A stretch of DNA of 64,000 nucleotides. Source: CAVRGQ01 sp963720785 (GTDB lineage: Bacteria; Actinomycetota; Acidimicrobiia; IMCC26256; DASPTH01). Below, piece after piece: positions 49,602-58,673 of the stretch (its first letter is position 1; each line of letters starts with the position of its first letter). The notes under the pieces were generated by a model, which was not told where the DNA came from, ran no database searches, and worked only from the letters and a program-made list of their open reading frames with translations. A program made the translations under genes and the position numbers. Location: contig CAVRGQ010000008.1 in the NCBI GenBank assembly GCA_963720785.1, positions 186,001-250,000 on the forward strand, written 5' to 3'.

Positions 49602-51434
49602 TCAAGTCACCTCGAGGCCGGTCAGGTCGCCCGTGGCCCGCCAGTCGCGCAGGATCCGGAAGAACGCCTGGGCCCCGCCGCCGTAGTTGCCGCCGAACCA
49701 ACCCGGGCCCTCGCCCGGACGGCCCTCGTTGTTGTAGTAGCCGGGGGTGCACTGGTCCTGGAAGCCCGCGGCGCCCCGGTTCGAGGCGACCAGCGTGGCC
49801 AGCCACTCCTCCTCCGCCGCGGCGCTGGGCTCCACACAGGTGGCGCCCGCGTCGCGCACCTGCTGCACGACGTACGCGACGTGGGTGCTCTGCTCGTTGT
49901 AGAGCTCGGTGAAGTTCGGGCTCACCCCCGACTGGATACCGCCCATGAAGAAGCAGTTGGGGAAGCCCCGGCTGAGCTGCCCGTGGAACGTCGCCACCTG
50001 CGCGCCCCACTTCTCTCCGAGACGCAGTCCGTCGCGACCGACGGGGTCGCACCCGACCCGGCGGGTGTACTCGGTTCCCACCTCGAACCCGGTCCCGAAG
50101 ATCAGACAATCGAGCTCGTACTCGACGCCACCGACGCACACACCGCGGCGCGTGATGCGCTCGACCCCGCGCCCACCGGTGTCGACGAGCGTCACGTTCG
50201 GACGGTTGAACGTGTCGAGGTAGTCGTCGTGGAAGCACGGGCGCTTGCAGAACTGCCGGTACCACGGCTTGAGCGCGGCCGCGGTCTGCGGGTCGCGCAC
50301 GATCGCGTCGACGCGCGCACGGATCTGTTCCATCTTGGCGAAGTCGGCCAGCTCGATCCGCGCCGCGAGCTCCTCGGGGGTCAGCGGATCGTCGCGACGA
50401 TCGGAGAGGCCCGACAACGTCCCGAGGATCTCGGTCCACCCGTCGGCGACGAGGTCCTCGTCCTGGTGACCGCCGGTGACGATCACGCCGAAGTTGTCGA
50501 TGCGCCGCTGCTGCCACCCCGGCGCCAGTGACGCCGCCCATTCGGGGTCGGTGGGCCGGTTGCCGCGCGTGTCGACCGACGACGGTGTGCGCTGGAACAC
50601 GTAGAGCTGCTGCGACCACTCCCCCAGGTGGGGGATGCACTGCACCGCGGTGGCACCGGTGCCGATGATGCCGACCGTCTTGTCGCGCAGCCCCGTGAGG
50701 CCGCCGGTGGTGTCGCCGCCGGTGTAGGCGTAGTCCCACCGACTCGTGTGGAACGTGTGGCCCGAGAACTCCTCCACGCCGGGGATCCCGGGAAGCTTCG
50801 GGCGGCTCAGTGGCCCGGTCGCCATCACGACGAAACGGGCGCGCACCTGGTCACCGCGGTCGGTCTCGACCACCCACTCGTCGTCGGTGTCGTCCCACGC
50901 CATGGCCGCGACGCGCGTGCGGAACAGCGCGTCGTCGAGGAGCCGGTAGTGCTCGGCGATCGCGGCCGCGTGCCCGGCGATCTCGGGCCCGTGCGAGTAC
51001 TTCTCGGTCGGCATGTAGCCGAGCTCTTCGAGCAGCGGCAGGTAGATGTACGACTCGATGTCGCACTGCACGCCGGGGTACTTGTTCCAGTACCAGGTGC
51101 CGCCGGGCGCCGCGCCGTCGTCGACGATGCGGATCGACTCCACGCCGACGTCGCGGAGCTTCGCGCCGGCGAGCAACCCGCTGAAGCCCGCCCCCACGAT
51201 CAACACCTCGACGCGGTCGTGACACGGCTCGCGCCGATCGGGCTCGGTCGCGGCCGGGTCGGCGAGGAAGTGGGCGAGCTCGCCGGTGATCTCGCGGTAC
51301 TGCGCGTTGCCGTCGGCGCGCAGGCGCTTCGCCCGCTCCTCGCGGTAGCGGGCGCGCAGTGCGTCGGGATCGAAGGCGGCGGCGACGCCGGGACCGGGTT
51401 CGGATCCGGCGTCCGGGCCGGGCTCGCCTGTCAT
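49602..51434 (-). CDS. FAD-dependent monooxygenase, Baeyer-Villiger/cyclohexanone-monooxygenase type
   Basis: A 610-residue flavoprotein with FAD motif VLIVGAGFSGLLAGAKL, the second Rossmann motif VGIIGTGATAVQCIPHL for NADPH, and the BVMO-type fingerprint FSGHTFHTSRWDY between them (F-x-G-x3-H-x3-W-type). It would convert a ketone to an ester or lactone. An N-terminal extension of about 80 residues before the FAD motif is typical of cyclohexanone-type enzymes. ATG 51432-51434 overlaps the stop of a cupin-like gene (ATGA), so the two are translationally coupled. Confidence 0.92.
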   Translation of the reverse strand: MTGEPGPDAGSEPGPGVAAAFDPDALRARYREERAKRLRADGNAQYREITGELAHFLADPAATEPDRREPCHDRVEVLIVGAGFSGLLAGAKLRDVGVESIRIVDDGAAPGGTWYWNKYPGVQCDIESYIYLPLLEELGYMPTEKYSHGPEIAGHAAAIAEHYRLLDDALFRTRVAAMAWDDTDDEWVVETDRGDQVRARFVVMATGPLSRPKLPGIPGVEEFSGHTFHTSRWDYAYTGGDTTGGLTGLRDKTVGIIGTGATAVQCIPHLGEWSQQLYVFQRTPSSVDTRGNRPTDPEWAASLAPGWQQRRIDNFGVIVTGGHQDEDLVADGWTEILGTLSGLSDRRDDPLTPEELAARIELADFAKMEQIRARVDAIVRDPQTAAALKPWYRQFCKRPCFHDDYLDTFNRPNVTLVDTGGRGVERITRRGVCVGGVEYELDCLIFGTGFEVGTEYTRRVGCDPVGRDGLRLGEKWGAQVATFHGQLSRGFPNCFFMGGIQSGVSPNFTELYNEQSTHVAYVVQQVRDAGATCVEPSAAAEEEWLATLVASNRGAAGFQDQCTPGYYNNEGRPGEGPGWFGGNYGGGAQAFFRILRDWRATGDLTGLEVT

Positions 51435-51886
51435 CGCGGGCGCGCCTCCCACGCCGCGACCAGGGAGTCGAGGGTCACCGTGTGCACGACGGTTCCGTCG
51501 GTGTCGACGATCTCGTACAGCCGACCGTCGGTCGTGTGGTGGCTGAAGAACACGACCGCGCCGTCGGGACCACCCCGTTCGAGGTGCGGGTGGGCATCGC
51601 CCGTGGTCAGGTGGTGGCCTCCGGCGGGGCGGACCTTGTGCGGGCGACTGCCGTCGGCGCACAGCTCGGTGAGGTGCTGCTCGCCCGAGAGCACCAGCAC
51701 CGAAGTAGTGGTCACGTGGCGATGGGCCAGGCAGTGGCCGCCTTCGTCGTCGAAGCGGATCACCAGGTCGATGGTGCCCGCGTCACGGTCCCACGCGAGC
51801 ACCGACATGTCGTGATGGACCCGGTACGGCAAATCGGGCGACCCCGAGATCTCCTGCCATTCGAACGCGTCGACGTCGAGCAACAC
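51431..51886 (-). CDS. Cupin-fold protein coupled to the monooxygenase
   Basis: A 151-residue single-domain cupin. The metal-binding set appears as GGHCLAHRHVTTTSVLVLSG (H-x-H plus) and DAHPHLERGGPDG with HPHLE and FFSHH. Its role with the upstream monooxygenase is unknown; it may be a small-molecule lyase or sensor. GTG 51886 is the start. The stop overlaps the monooxygenase ATG. Confidence 0.8.
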   Translation of the reverse strand: MLLDVDAFEWQEISGSPDLPYRVHHDMSVLAWDRDAGTIDLVIRFDDEGGHCLAHRHVTTTSVLVLSGEQHLTELCADGSRPHKVRPAGGHHLTTGDAHPHLERGGPDGAVVFFSHHTTDGRLYEIVDTDGTVVHTVTLDSLVAAWEARPR

Positions 51887-51963
51887 CTGAACCCCCCGGT
51901 CCTGGAACTCCGGCGGTCAGGCTACGCCGGTGGAGGGCGGCGTGCTCTCCTAGCATCCGCGTG

Positions 51964-52398
51964 ATGAGCGACGCCGACGAGCTCCAGGCCAATCGCGCAG
52001 TGATCGAACGGTTCCTCCCGGCGTTGGTCGACGACGACGTCGAAGCGATGCGGCCGCTCGTGCACGACGACGTCGCGTGGTGGGTCCCCGCGTCCTCGGC
52101 CGCCAAGTTCGGCCTCGACCGCCCGCTCGTCGGGTGGGACACCATCGACTGGTTCGGCGGCAACGGGTGGAAGGCGTTCGTGCCCGGCTCGAGCGTGCTC
52201 ACCGTGCACCACCTCGTCGCCGAGGGCGACCTCGTGTCCGCGCACTACCGCCGCACCGCGCGCCTCGTCGGGAAAGGTGGCGCCGACATCGGCGGTTACG
52301 ACGCCGAGTACAACATCCTCTTTCGCCTCGTCGACGGCCGCATCGCCGAGGTGTGGGAGGTCGCCGACACTGCGGCGGCCTTCGCGTCGCGGCCCTGA
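51964..52398 (+). CDS. SnoaL-like/NTF2-fold protein
   Basis: A 144-residue alpha+beta barrel protein of the SnoaL/ketosteroid isomerase-like superfamily: ANRAVIERFLPALVDDDVEAMRPLVHDDVAWW opens it and VSAHYRRTARLVGKGG plus YNILFRLVDGRIAEVWEVAD closes it; the last motif is typical. Activity cannot be assigned. TAGCAT (51951-51956) lies 8 bases before ATG 51964. It is 12 bases before the crotonase gene, so co-transcription is likely. Confidence 0.85.
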   Translation: MSDADELQANRAVIERFLPALVDDDVEAMRPLVHDDVAWWVPASSAAKFGLDRPLVGWDTIDWFGGNGWKAFVPGSSVLTVHHLVAEGDLVSAHYRRTARLVGKGGADIGGYDAEYNILFRLVDGRIAEVWEVADTAAAFASRP

Positions 52399-52410
52399 CT
52401 GGAGCCAACC

Positions 52411-53163
52411 ATGTCCGAGGTCCTCGTCGAACGGCGCGGCCGCGTCACCATCATCACGCTCGCCCGTGAGGCGAAGCGCAACGCGCTCGGCCCCGACATC
52501 ACCGCGGGCCTCGACGCCGCCCTCAACGACTTCGAGGACGACCACCAACAGTGGTGCGCAGTGCTCACCGGCGGCCCGCGCTTCTTCTCGGCCGGCGCCG
52601 ATCTCGCCACCGGGCCCGGCGAACCCACCGAGCGGGGCGGCATCGTCGGCATCATCAACCGCACCCGCACGAAGCCCCTCGTCGCCGCGGTCGAGGGCTT
52701 CGCCTACGGCGGTGGCATGGAACTGGTGCTCTGCTGCGACCTGGTCGTAGCCGGGCGGTCCGCCCGCTTCGGGCTCCCCGAGGTGAAGCGCGGGCTCATG
52801 CCCGACTTCGGCGGCGCGTTCCGGGTCACCCGCGCGCTCCCGCCGAACGTGGCGCGCGAACTGCTGCTCACGGCGAAGGACCTCGATGCCGAGCGAGCCG
52901 AGCGACTCGGCTTCGTCAACCTGCTCACCGACGACGGCGGCGCGCTCGCGGGCGCCGTCGCGCTCGCCGCCGACATCTGCGAGAACGCACCGCTCGGCGT
53001 GCAGGCGTCACTGCACCTCGCCAACACCGCGATCAGCGGCGACGAGGCGGCACTGTGGGCGCTGTCGCACGCCACCCACGAACGGCTCCTCCAGACCGAC
53101 GACGTGCGCGAAGGGGTCGGCGCGTTCTTCGAGAAGCGACCGCCGACGTGGACGGGGCGCTGA
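52411..53163 (+). CDS. Enoyl-CoA hydratase/isomerase (crotonase family)
   Basis: A 250-residue crotonase. The oxyanion-hole segments RFFSAGADLATG and AVEGFAYGGGMELVLCCD carry the paired backbone amides, and FGLPEVKRGLMPDFGGA contains the conserved loop. A usual catalytic glutamate of hydratases is not clearly in place (KRGLMPDFGG has Asp), so an isomerase or other crotonase reaction is possible. Ribosome-binding TGGAG precedes ATG 52411. The gene is in a plus-strand run with SnoaL-like, winged-helix, kinase and methyltransferase genes. Confidence 0.9.
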   Translation: MSEVLVERRGRVTIITLAREAKRNALGPDITAGLDAALNDFEDDHQQWCAVLTGGPRFFSAGADLATGPGEPTERGGIVGIINRTRTKPLVAAVEGFAYGGGMELVLCCDLVVAGRSARFGLPEVKRGLMPDFGGAFRVTRALPPNVARELLLTAKDLDAERAERLGFVNLLTDDGGALAGAVALAADICENAPLGVQASLHLANTAISGDEAALWALSHATHERLLQTDDVREGVGAFFEKRPPTWTGR

Positions 53164-53175
53164 CGGAACTTGCCG

Positions 53176-54250
53176 ATGAGCCGCGAGTCGCTCCTCCGCC
53201 GCGCCCGACTCGGCGCGGAATTGCTCACGGGCCGCGCCACGCACTCCCCCGTCGACGCGGTGGGACATCTCCTCGCGATCCAGGCCCAGGACGACCGCGG
53301 CTTCCGGCTCGCGTTGCGGACGCGCAGCACCGCGACGAGTGCGGGCGACGTCGACACCGCGCTCGACGACCGGCAATTGATCGTGACGTGGGCCCTGCGG
53401 GGCACCCTCCACCTGGTGCGTCCCGAGGACCACTGGTGGCTCCATCCCCTCACCACCCCACAGCTCACGGCCGGGAACCGCCGTCGGCTCGGCGAGGAAG
53501 GCGTGAGCCCGCGAGCTGCCGCACGCGGCGTGGAGGTCGTCATCGACGCCCTCGCCGGCGGACCGAAGACGAGAGCCGAGCTGCGCGCGCGCCTCGACGC
53601 GGCGCGCGTCCCCAACGCCGGCCAGGGGTTCGTGCACCTGATGGTCGCCGCCACCATCGCCGGTCACGTCGTGCGCGGGCCGGTGATCGGGCGGGAGCCG
53701 GCGTGGGTGAGCGTGGAGCAATGGCTTGGACCCCGGCCCCCGGCCGTCGACCGCGAGGAAGCGCTCGCCTGCCTCGCCGTCCGGTACCTGCAGGGTCACG
53801 CACCGGCCGCGCCGGAGGACCTCGCGAAGTGGGCCGGCATCACCCTGGGCGACGCGCGCCTCGCGTTCGCGGGTGCGGGCAACGCACTCGCCCCATGGCG
53901 CGCGGACCCGTCGCTCACGACCTCCACCGGGCACCTGGATGCTCCCGCGCCCCGGCTCCCGGCGCCGCGTCTCCTCGGGCCCTTCGATCCGATCCTGCAC
54001 GGATGGCGCGATCCGCGAGCTCTTCACCGGGGCCCATCGCGACATCGTCACGACCAACGGCATCTTCCGTCCGATCGCGCTGGTCGACGGTCGGGCCGTC
54101 GGCACGTGGGGCCTCGCCGCGGGCACCCTCACGATCCGGTTGTTCGAGCCCATCACCGATCGGGTGGGCCGCGCGCTCCACGACGAGGCGGCCCGGGTGC
54201 TGCGCTACCTCCGCCTCCCCGTGCGGGAAGCAGTCGTCACCGGAGTGTGA
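53176..54250 (+). CDS. Winged-helix DNA-binding domain protein, DUF1006-type (frameshifted)
   Basis: Begins MSRESLLRRARLGAELLTGR and carries the family segments VDAVGHLLAIQAQDDRGF, RGTLHLVRPEDHWWLHPL and APRLLGPFDPILHGW. At about 54005 the frame shifts; the next frame continues AIRELFTGAHRDIVTTNGIF and ALVDGRAVGTW, the usual end of the family. Repaired length about 357 residues. Related proteins (AlkZ/YcaQ) are DNA glycosylases acting on alkylated or cross-linked DNA; the actinobacterial branch is often just annotated winged-helix. The indel is probably technical. Confidence 0.82.
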
Positions 54251-54262
54251 TGAGATGCCCGC

Positions 54263-55321
54263 ATGCCGAACCTGCCCGCCGACCCCGCCGACCTCACTCC
54301 CGCCTGGCTGAGCGAGGCGCTGGGCACGGAGGTGACCGGCGTCGAGGTGCTCGACCACGCCTTCGCCACCAACCAGCGCGCCCGCATCGGCCTGGAGTAC
54401 GCACCGTCCGACGATGGGCCGGGAGCCCGGCCGGCGTCGCTGTTCGTAAAGCTCGCGCCCAGCGATCCGGCGCACCGGCAGATGATCGGCGCCACCGGCA
54501 TGGGCGAGCGGGAGGCGCAGTTCTTCGGCGACGTCTCGGGCACCGTCGACCTGCTCGTCCCCGGCTGCCCGTTCGCGGCGAGCGAGGGCAACCTGTTCGT
54601 GTTGCTGCTCGAGGACCTGACGACCCGTGACTGCCAGTTCTTCCCCGAGATGACCGGCGTGCGCGCCGACGTGGCCGCGGTCGCGCTCGAGGACCTCGCG
54701 CGCTTCCACGCCCGCTTCGAGTCGGAGGCCGAGCGCGACAAGGTGGCGCCGTGGTTGCGCACGCCGAGTCGCCGCATGAGCGAAGCGACTGCCGGTCTGA
54801 TGCGCATGGTCCTCGACGCCAACGCCGAGCGGCTCTCCCCCACCTACATCGCGATCGGCGAGCTCTACGAGCAGCACCACGCGTGGTTCGACGAGATGTG
54901 GCACGCGGGCCCGCCCACCTACATCCACGGCGACCTCCACGTCGGCAACGTGTACCTCGACGCCGGCCGCGTGGGATTCGTCGATTGGGGCCTGTCGCGG
55001 ACGAGCACGCACCTGCGCGACATGAGCTACTTCCTCACCATGTCGGTCGACGTCGAGGACCGCCGCGCCCATGAGCGTGAACTGATCCAGGGCTACCTCG
55101 ACGCGCTCCGGGCCGCGGGCGGCCACGACTACTCGTTCGACGACGCGTGGGCCGCGCACCGGTTGCAGGCGTCGTACACGGTCGTCGCGACCTTCCTCGC
55201 TTACATGCCCTCATACGCCAGTGGCGACGGAGTTGCGCTGGGCGACAACCTGCTGATGCGCGCCAACGCCGCGATCGAGGACCTCGAGGTCGTCGACGCG
55301 GTACGTGCCGAGCTGGGCTGA
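54263..55321 (+). CDS. Phosphotransferase, aminoglycoside/ecdysteroid-kinase type
   Basis: A 352-residue kinase-like protein with the catalytic loop YIHGDLHVGNVYLD and metal-binding VDWGLSRTSTHLRDMSYF. The N-lobe starts LTPAWLSEALGTEVTGVEVLDHAF and contains the Lys of LFVKLAPSD. Family members phosphorylate small alcohols or antibiotics and are abundant in actinobacteria and in steroid-degrading bacteria; the substrate is unknown. ATG 54263 begins 12 bases after the winged-helix stop. Confidence 0.88.
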   Translation: MPNLPADPADLTPAWLSEALGTEVTGVEVLDHAFATNQRARIGLEYAPSDDGPGARPASLFVKLAPSDPAHRQMIGATGMGEREAQFFGDVSGTVDLLVPGCPFAASEGNLFVLLLEDLTTRDCQFFPEMTGVRADVAAVALEDLARFHARFESEAERDKVAPWLRTPSRRMSEATAGLMRMVLDANAERLSPTYIAIGELYEQHHAWFDEMWHAGPPTYIHGDLHVGNVYLDAGRVGFVDWGLSRTSTHLRDMSYFLTMSVDVEDRRAHERELIQGYLDALRAAGGHDYSFDDAWAAHRLQASYTVVATFLAYMPSYASGDGVALGDNLLMRANAAIEDLEVVDAVRAELG

Positions 55322-55339
55322 GCAACCCGAGGAGGCACC

Positions 55340-56144
55340 ATGACCGAGGAAGACGCAGTTCGCGGCGCACTACAGCCGCGACGACCTGGAGACGGTGGTG
55401 CTCGATGCACTCCGGCGGGTCGGCGTCGACTTCGACGCGTTGCGCGTCGAGGACCTCGCCGGCTTGGACCAACTGCACGCGGGGTTCCTCCCAGCCACAG
55501 ATCACTTGTTGGACGCACTCGATCTCACCACCGAGACTTCGCTGCTCGATGTGGGGAGCGGAGTCGGTGGTCCCGCGTGGGTGGCGGCCGAACGCCATGG
55601 GTGTCCGGTCACCGGGATCGACCTGAGCCCCGACTTCGTGGAGCTCGCCCGAAAGCTCACTGCCCGGGTCGGGCTCGCCGACCGGGTGACGTTCGACGTC
55701 GGTTCGGCCACTTCGATGCCCTACCGCGATGGCTCGTTCAGCCGGGCGATGTTGAACCACGTGGGCATGAACATCGCCGAGAAGGATCGCGTGTTCGCCG
55801 AGGTGCGGCGCGTCCTGGAACCCGGCGGCCGGTTCGCGGTCTACGAACAGATGCGCACGGGTGATGGTGATCTCACCTTCCCGCTCCCGTGGGCCGACGC
55901 CGAGACGTCGTCGTTCGTCGAGAGGCGGGAGACCTACGCGCAGCTGCTGCGCGCGGCTGGCTTCGGCATCGAGGTGGACGAGGACCGGACTGCAGCGGTC
56001 GCCGCGTCAGGTCCGCCGCCGCCCGGATCGTTGACTCCGGCCGACCTGTTCGGTCCCGGGTTCGTCGAGCGAATCGTGAACAACCTCGCGGCCGCCGGCG
56101 CCGGGATCCTGGGTACGGTGCTGATCGTCGCCCGCGTGGAGTGA
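55340..56144 (+). CDS. SAM-dependent class I methyltransferase (frameshifted near the start)
   Basis: ATG 55340 follows a strong GAGGAGG site. After MTEED the frame breaks at about 55353; the next frame continues QFAAHYSRDDLETVVLDALRRVG into the body. Motif I is LLDVGSGVGGPAW, followed by VTGIDLSPDFVELARKL and MPYRDGSFSRAMLNHVGMNI, then RRVLEPGGRFAVYEQM; this is the UbiE/COQ5-like layout for small-molecule C- or O-methylation. Repaired length about 267 residues. The substrate is unknown; a hydrophobic metabolite in the context of nearby oxygenases is plausible. Confidence 0.85.
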
Positions 56145-56169
56145 ACGCCGGCCGCAGGCTCGCTCGGGG

Positions 56170-57566
56170 CTAGGTGCAGGTGAGGATGCCGAACTGGTTC
56201 GTCTGGGCGAGCACCTGCCCGGCGCCGTCGTACGCCACGGCGGTCGCGAACATCGTCGGCATCGACTGATCGTTCGGCACCGCGGCCGACACGTAACGGT
56301 GGTGCCCGTCGGCGGTCACGGGCCCGACGGTGGCCTCGACGGGTGGCTGACCCACCGAGTTGCACGGTCACGCGTGCGGTGGTGGTCGGGGTGAGCCCGA
56401 ACGCGATCTCCGCCGGCGGCAGTTCACCCACCCGCAATCCCAACGGCTCGAGCGCACCGCAGAGCTGGTCGTCGGGCACCGGTTCGCCGGCGTAGAACAG
56501 GGCCGAGGACTTCTGCAGGTCGCCATGATCGGCGGTCGCGAACCCGTAGTGGAACTCGTTCGGACCGGCGTCGGTGCTCGCCCCGGCGACGACCCAGCGC
56601 AGGCCGTCGGTGTACCCGTCGACGACATAGGCGTCACGGAGGCCGTCGGCTCCGGGGAGGATCGCCGCGGCCGGCAGCTTTGCCAGTTCGGCCCGGAACG
56701 TCTCCCAGCGGGCGTCGGTCGCCGGCCGGAGGGATGCCGGCAATGGACTTTCGCGCGCCGTTCGATCGGTGCGCACCGACGACCACCGTCATCCGCCGGC
56801 CGTCCTCGACCAGCACCGGGTTCCGCCGGCTCTTCACGAGCATCGCCGGAGGTTGCGGCTGCTCGTTCATCGACTTCGCCTGCTGCGACCAGAAGCGCTG
56901 GGCACGACGTTCGTTGCGGTCCGCGACGTAGGTCCACACGTCGATCGCAGCGCCCCCGTCGGCCCGCAACAGGGTGATGCGCTCCGCGCCGTACGGGATG
57001 CCCCAGAGCCCGGCGCGACTGCTCCCGACTTCGCGTACGCCGTCGGGCAGGCCGGATGCTCCGATACCGACGATCTCGCCGTACTCGTTCACGGTCGCCG
57101 CGCGCACGGCGGCAATGACCTGCGCGTTCGTCAGGTCCCGCGGCGGCGACGAAGTTCGCGGCATCACCGCCGGGTGACTCAGCGTTGAACACGGTCGCCC
57201 ACACGAACCGACCCGCCCGCACGATGCGCCCGTCGAGCGGCGCCGGCAGCGGCTGCTCCGTCCCCCGGATCGTCGGGCACCCGCCATCGCACGACACCGA
57301 CCCGACGGTGAGCGCAGGCCCCCTCCCCGGTGCTCGTCGCGTAGAACGGCGCCCGATCCACCACCTCGTCGGCGGGGGCCACCGGGGGTGCGGCACCGAG
57401 CAGGTACCAGCCCTCGGGCACGGGGCTGACGATCGCAAGGCGCGCTCCGCTCGGCGGCGGCACCCGGGGTGGTGCTGGTGGCGGTCGTGCTCGCCGCCGC
57501 GGCCGGGATCGCGACCGCGCAGAGGGCGACGATGACGCACCCCGCTCCGATCCACCTCCCACGCAT
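56170..57566 (-). CDS. Large secreted protein of unknown function, heavily frameshifted
   Basis: An ATG at 57564-57566 starts a signal peptide (MRGRWIGAGCVIVALCAVAI with Ala-rich end). The remainder can be followed only by changing frame at least five times: pieces include ARLAIVSPVPEGWYLLGAAP, VFNAESPGGDAANFV, TNAQVIAAVRAATVNEYGEI, AERITLLRADGGAAIDVWTY, AYVVDGYTDGLRWVVAG, LRVGELPPAEIAFGLTPTTT and the terminal HHRYVSAAVPNDQSMPTMFA. Joined, they give about 460 residues without a family I know. Each piece shows normal codon use, so low-quality sequence or a recent pseudogene are both possible. Confidence 0.6.
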
Positions 57567-57634
57567 CTCGGAATCGTGTCACGCTGGGGCCCCCACGGGA
57601 TGTCGCCCCCGACATGCTCCCAGGAGGACAGCAG

Positions 57635-58001
57635 ATGATCGAACTCCTCGAAGGTCTCCCCGACGGACGTCCTCGGCTTCCGCGCCGAGGGCCAGATCGC
57701 CGCGGCCGACTACACCGATGTACTCAAGCCCGCGATCGACGACGTGCTGCGGCGCGGCGACGAGGTGCGCATCGTGCTCGTGTTCGACGACTGGCCCGGC
57801 ATGACCGGCGGGGCGATGTGGGAGGACATGAAGATGGGCATCGAGCGCTTCACGAAGTGGAAGCGCATCGCCCTGGTGACCGACGTCGAGTGGATGCGCC
57901 ACGCCACCAGCCTGTTCGGCTGGATGACGCCGGGTGACGTGAAGACGTTCACGCTCGCCGAGCGCGACGCGGCGATCGCCTGGGCGGCCGACGGGGACTG
58001 A
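57635..58001 (+). CDS. SpoIIAA-like/STAS-like protein (frameshifted)
   Basis: ATG 57635 has an excellent CAGGAGGA site. MIELLEGLP is followed by a one-base shift at about 57660; the next frame continues DVLGFRAEGQIAAADYTDVL and then VRIVLVFDDWPGMTGGAMWEDMKMG to KTFTLAERDAAIAWAADGD. This matches the SpoIIAA-like family (about 120 residues; DUF3478-type). Such proteins are thought to bind lipids or act as partners in membrane-linked regulation, but the role is unclear. Confidence 0.83.
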
Positions 58002-58014
58002 CGCCGGGGCCCGC

Positions 58015-58386
58015 CTACGCCGGCGTGTGGCAGACGGCTTCGACGTTGTTGCCGTCGGGGTCGCGCACGAACGCGCCGTAGTAGTTCGGGTGGTACTCGG
58101 GCCACACACGCGGCTCGTGCAGCACCTCGGCACCGAGCGCAACCGCCGCGTCGAACGCCGCGCGCACCGCGGCGCGGTCGGCAGCAGAGAACGCGAGATG
58201 CGATTCGCGGAATCCCTCACCCGTGGTCCGGGCACCGAGCCAGAAGTCGGGCATCGGCGGTACGCCGTACCCGATGACTTCACCGAAGTCCATGAGGCGC
58301 ACACCCCCGAGCGGGGCGAGGAACGCGTCGTAGAACGCGGCGCTCGCTACGACATCTGCACACTGGATCGACACGTGATCGAGCAT
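58015..58386 (-). CDS. VOC family protein
   Basis: A 123-residue protein opening MLDHVSIQCADVVASAAFYDAFLAPLG and closing YGAFVRDPDGNNVEAVCHTP. His4, His in ESHLAFSA and the Glu of VEAVCH are at metal-ligand places; this is the common single-domain glyoxalase-like form. It faces the SpoIIAA-like gene across 13 bases. ATG 58384-58386 is the start. Confidence 0.87.
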   Translation of the reverse strand: MLDHVSIQCADVVASAAFYDAFLAPLGGVRLMDFGEVIGYGVPPMPDFWLGARTTGEGFRESHLAFSAADRAAVRAAFDAAVALGAEVLHEPRVWPEYHPNYYGAFVRDPDGNNVEAVCHTPA

Positions 58387-58492
58387 CAGGACTCCTTCGT
58401 CGCCTGCACTCTGCCAGCGTGCACCGGGATTGCCACGCAGTGCAGGGCCGTCCGGCCTTGGACTGCGTGGCGCTTCGACTCGGCCCGCGAAC

Positions 58493-58651
58493 GAGCGTGT
58501 AGTGGTCCTCGTCGTAGTACTCATAGCAGTAGGAGAACTCGTACTCGTTGACCTCGACGTGGCTGTTGCTGGTGCCGATGACCTTGCCGTTGTCGTTGCT
58601 GATGATCTTGACGCTGTTGATGCCGCTGATCTCGTTGATGCGGTCATCTGC
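58493..58651 (-). pseudogene. Orphan coding-like stretch without start or stop
   Basis: On the minus strand, one frame gives a run of about 53 codons with strong third-position C preference and a composition unlike noncoding frames: INEISGINSVKIIS, KVIGTSNSHVEV and NEYEFSYCYEYYDEDHYTLV. It has no in-frame start after the AbiEii stop and no stop for another 200 bases. An ATG in another frame (58654-58656) would join it with a one-base change. It is either a decayed third gene of the AbiE cassette or a gene broken by indels. I recognise no family. Confidence 0.4.
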
Positions 58652-58673
58652 AGACCGTGGTGTGCGGTGCTGC

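Noticed and set aside
58548..58653. Plus-strand short frame with a Leu/Met-rich run like a membrane helix
   Set aside because: It is the mirror image of the C-ending codons of the minus-strand coding-like stretch; the leucine run follows from reverse-complementing Asn/Ser/Ile/Lys codons.
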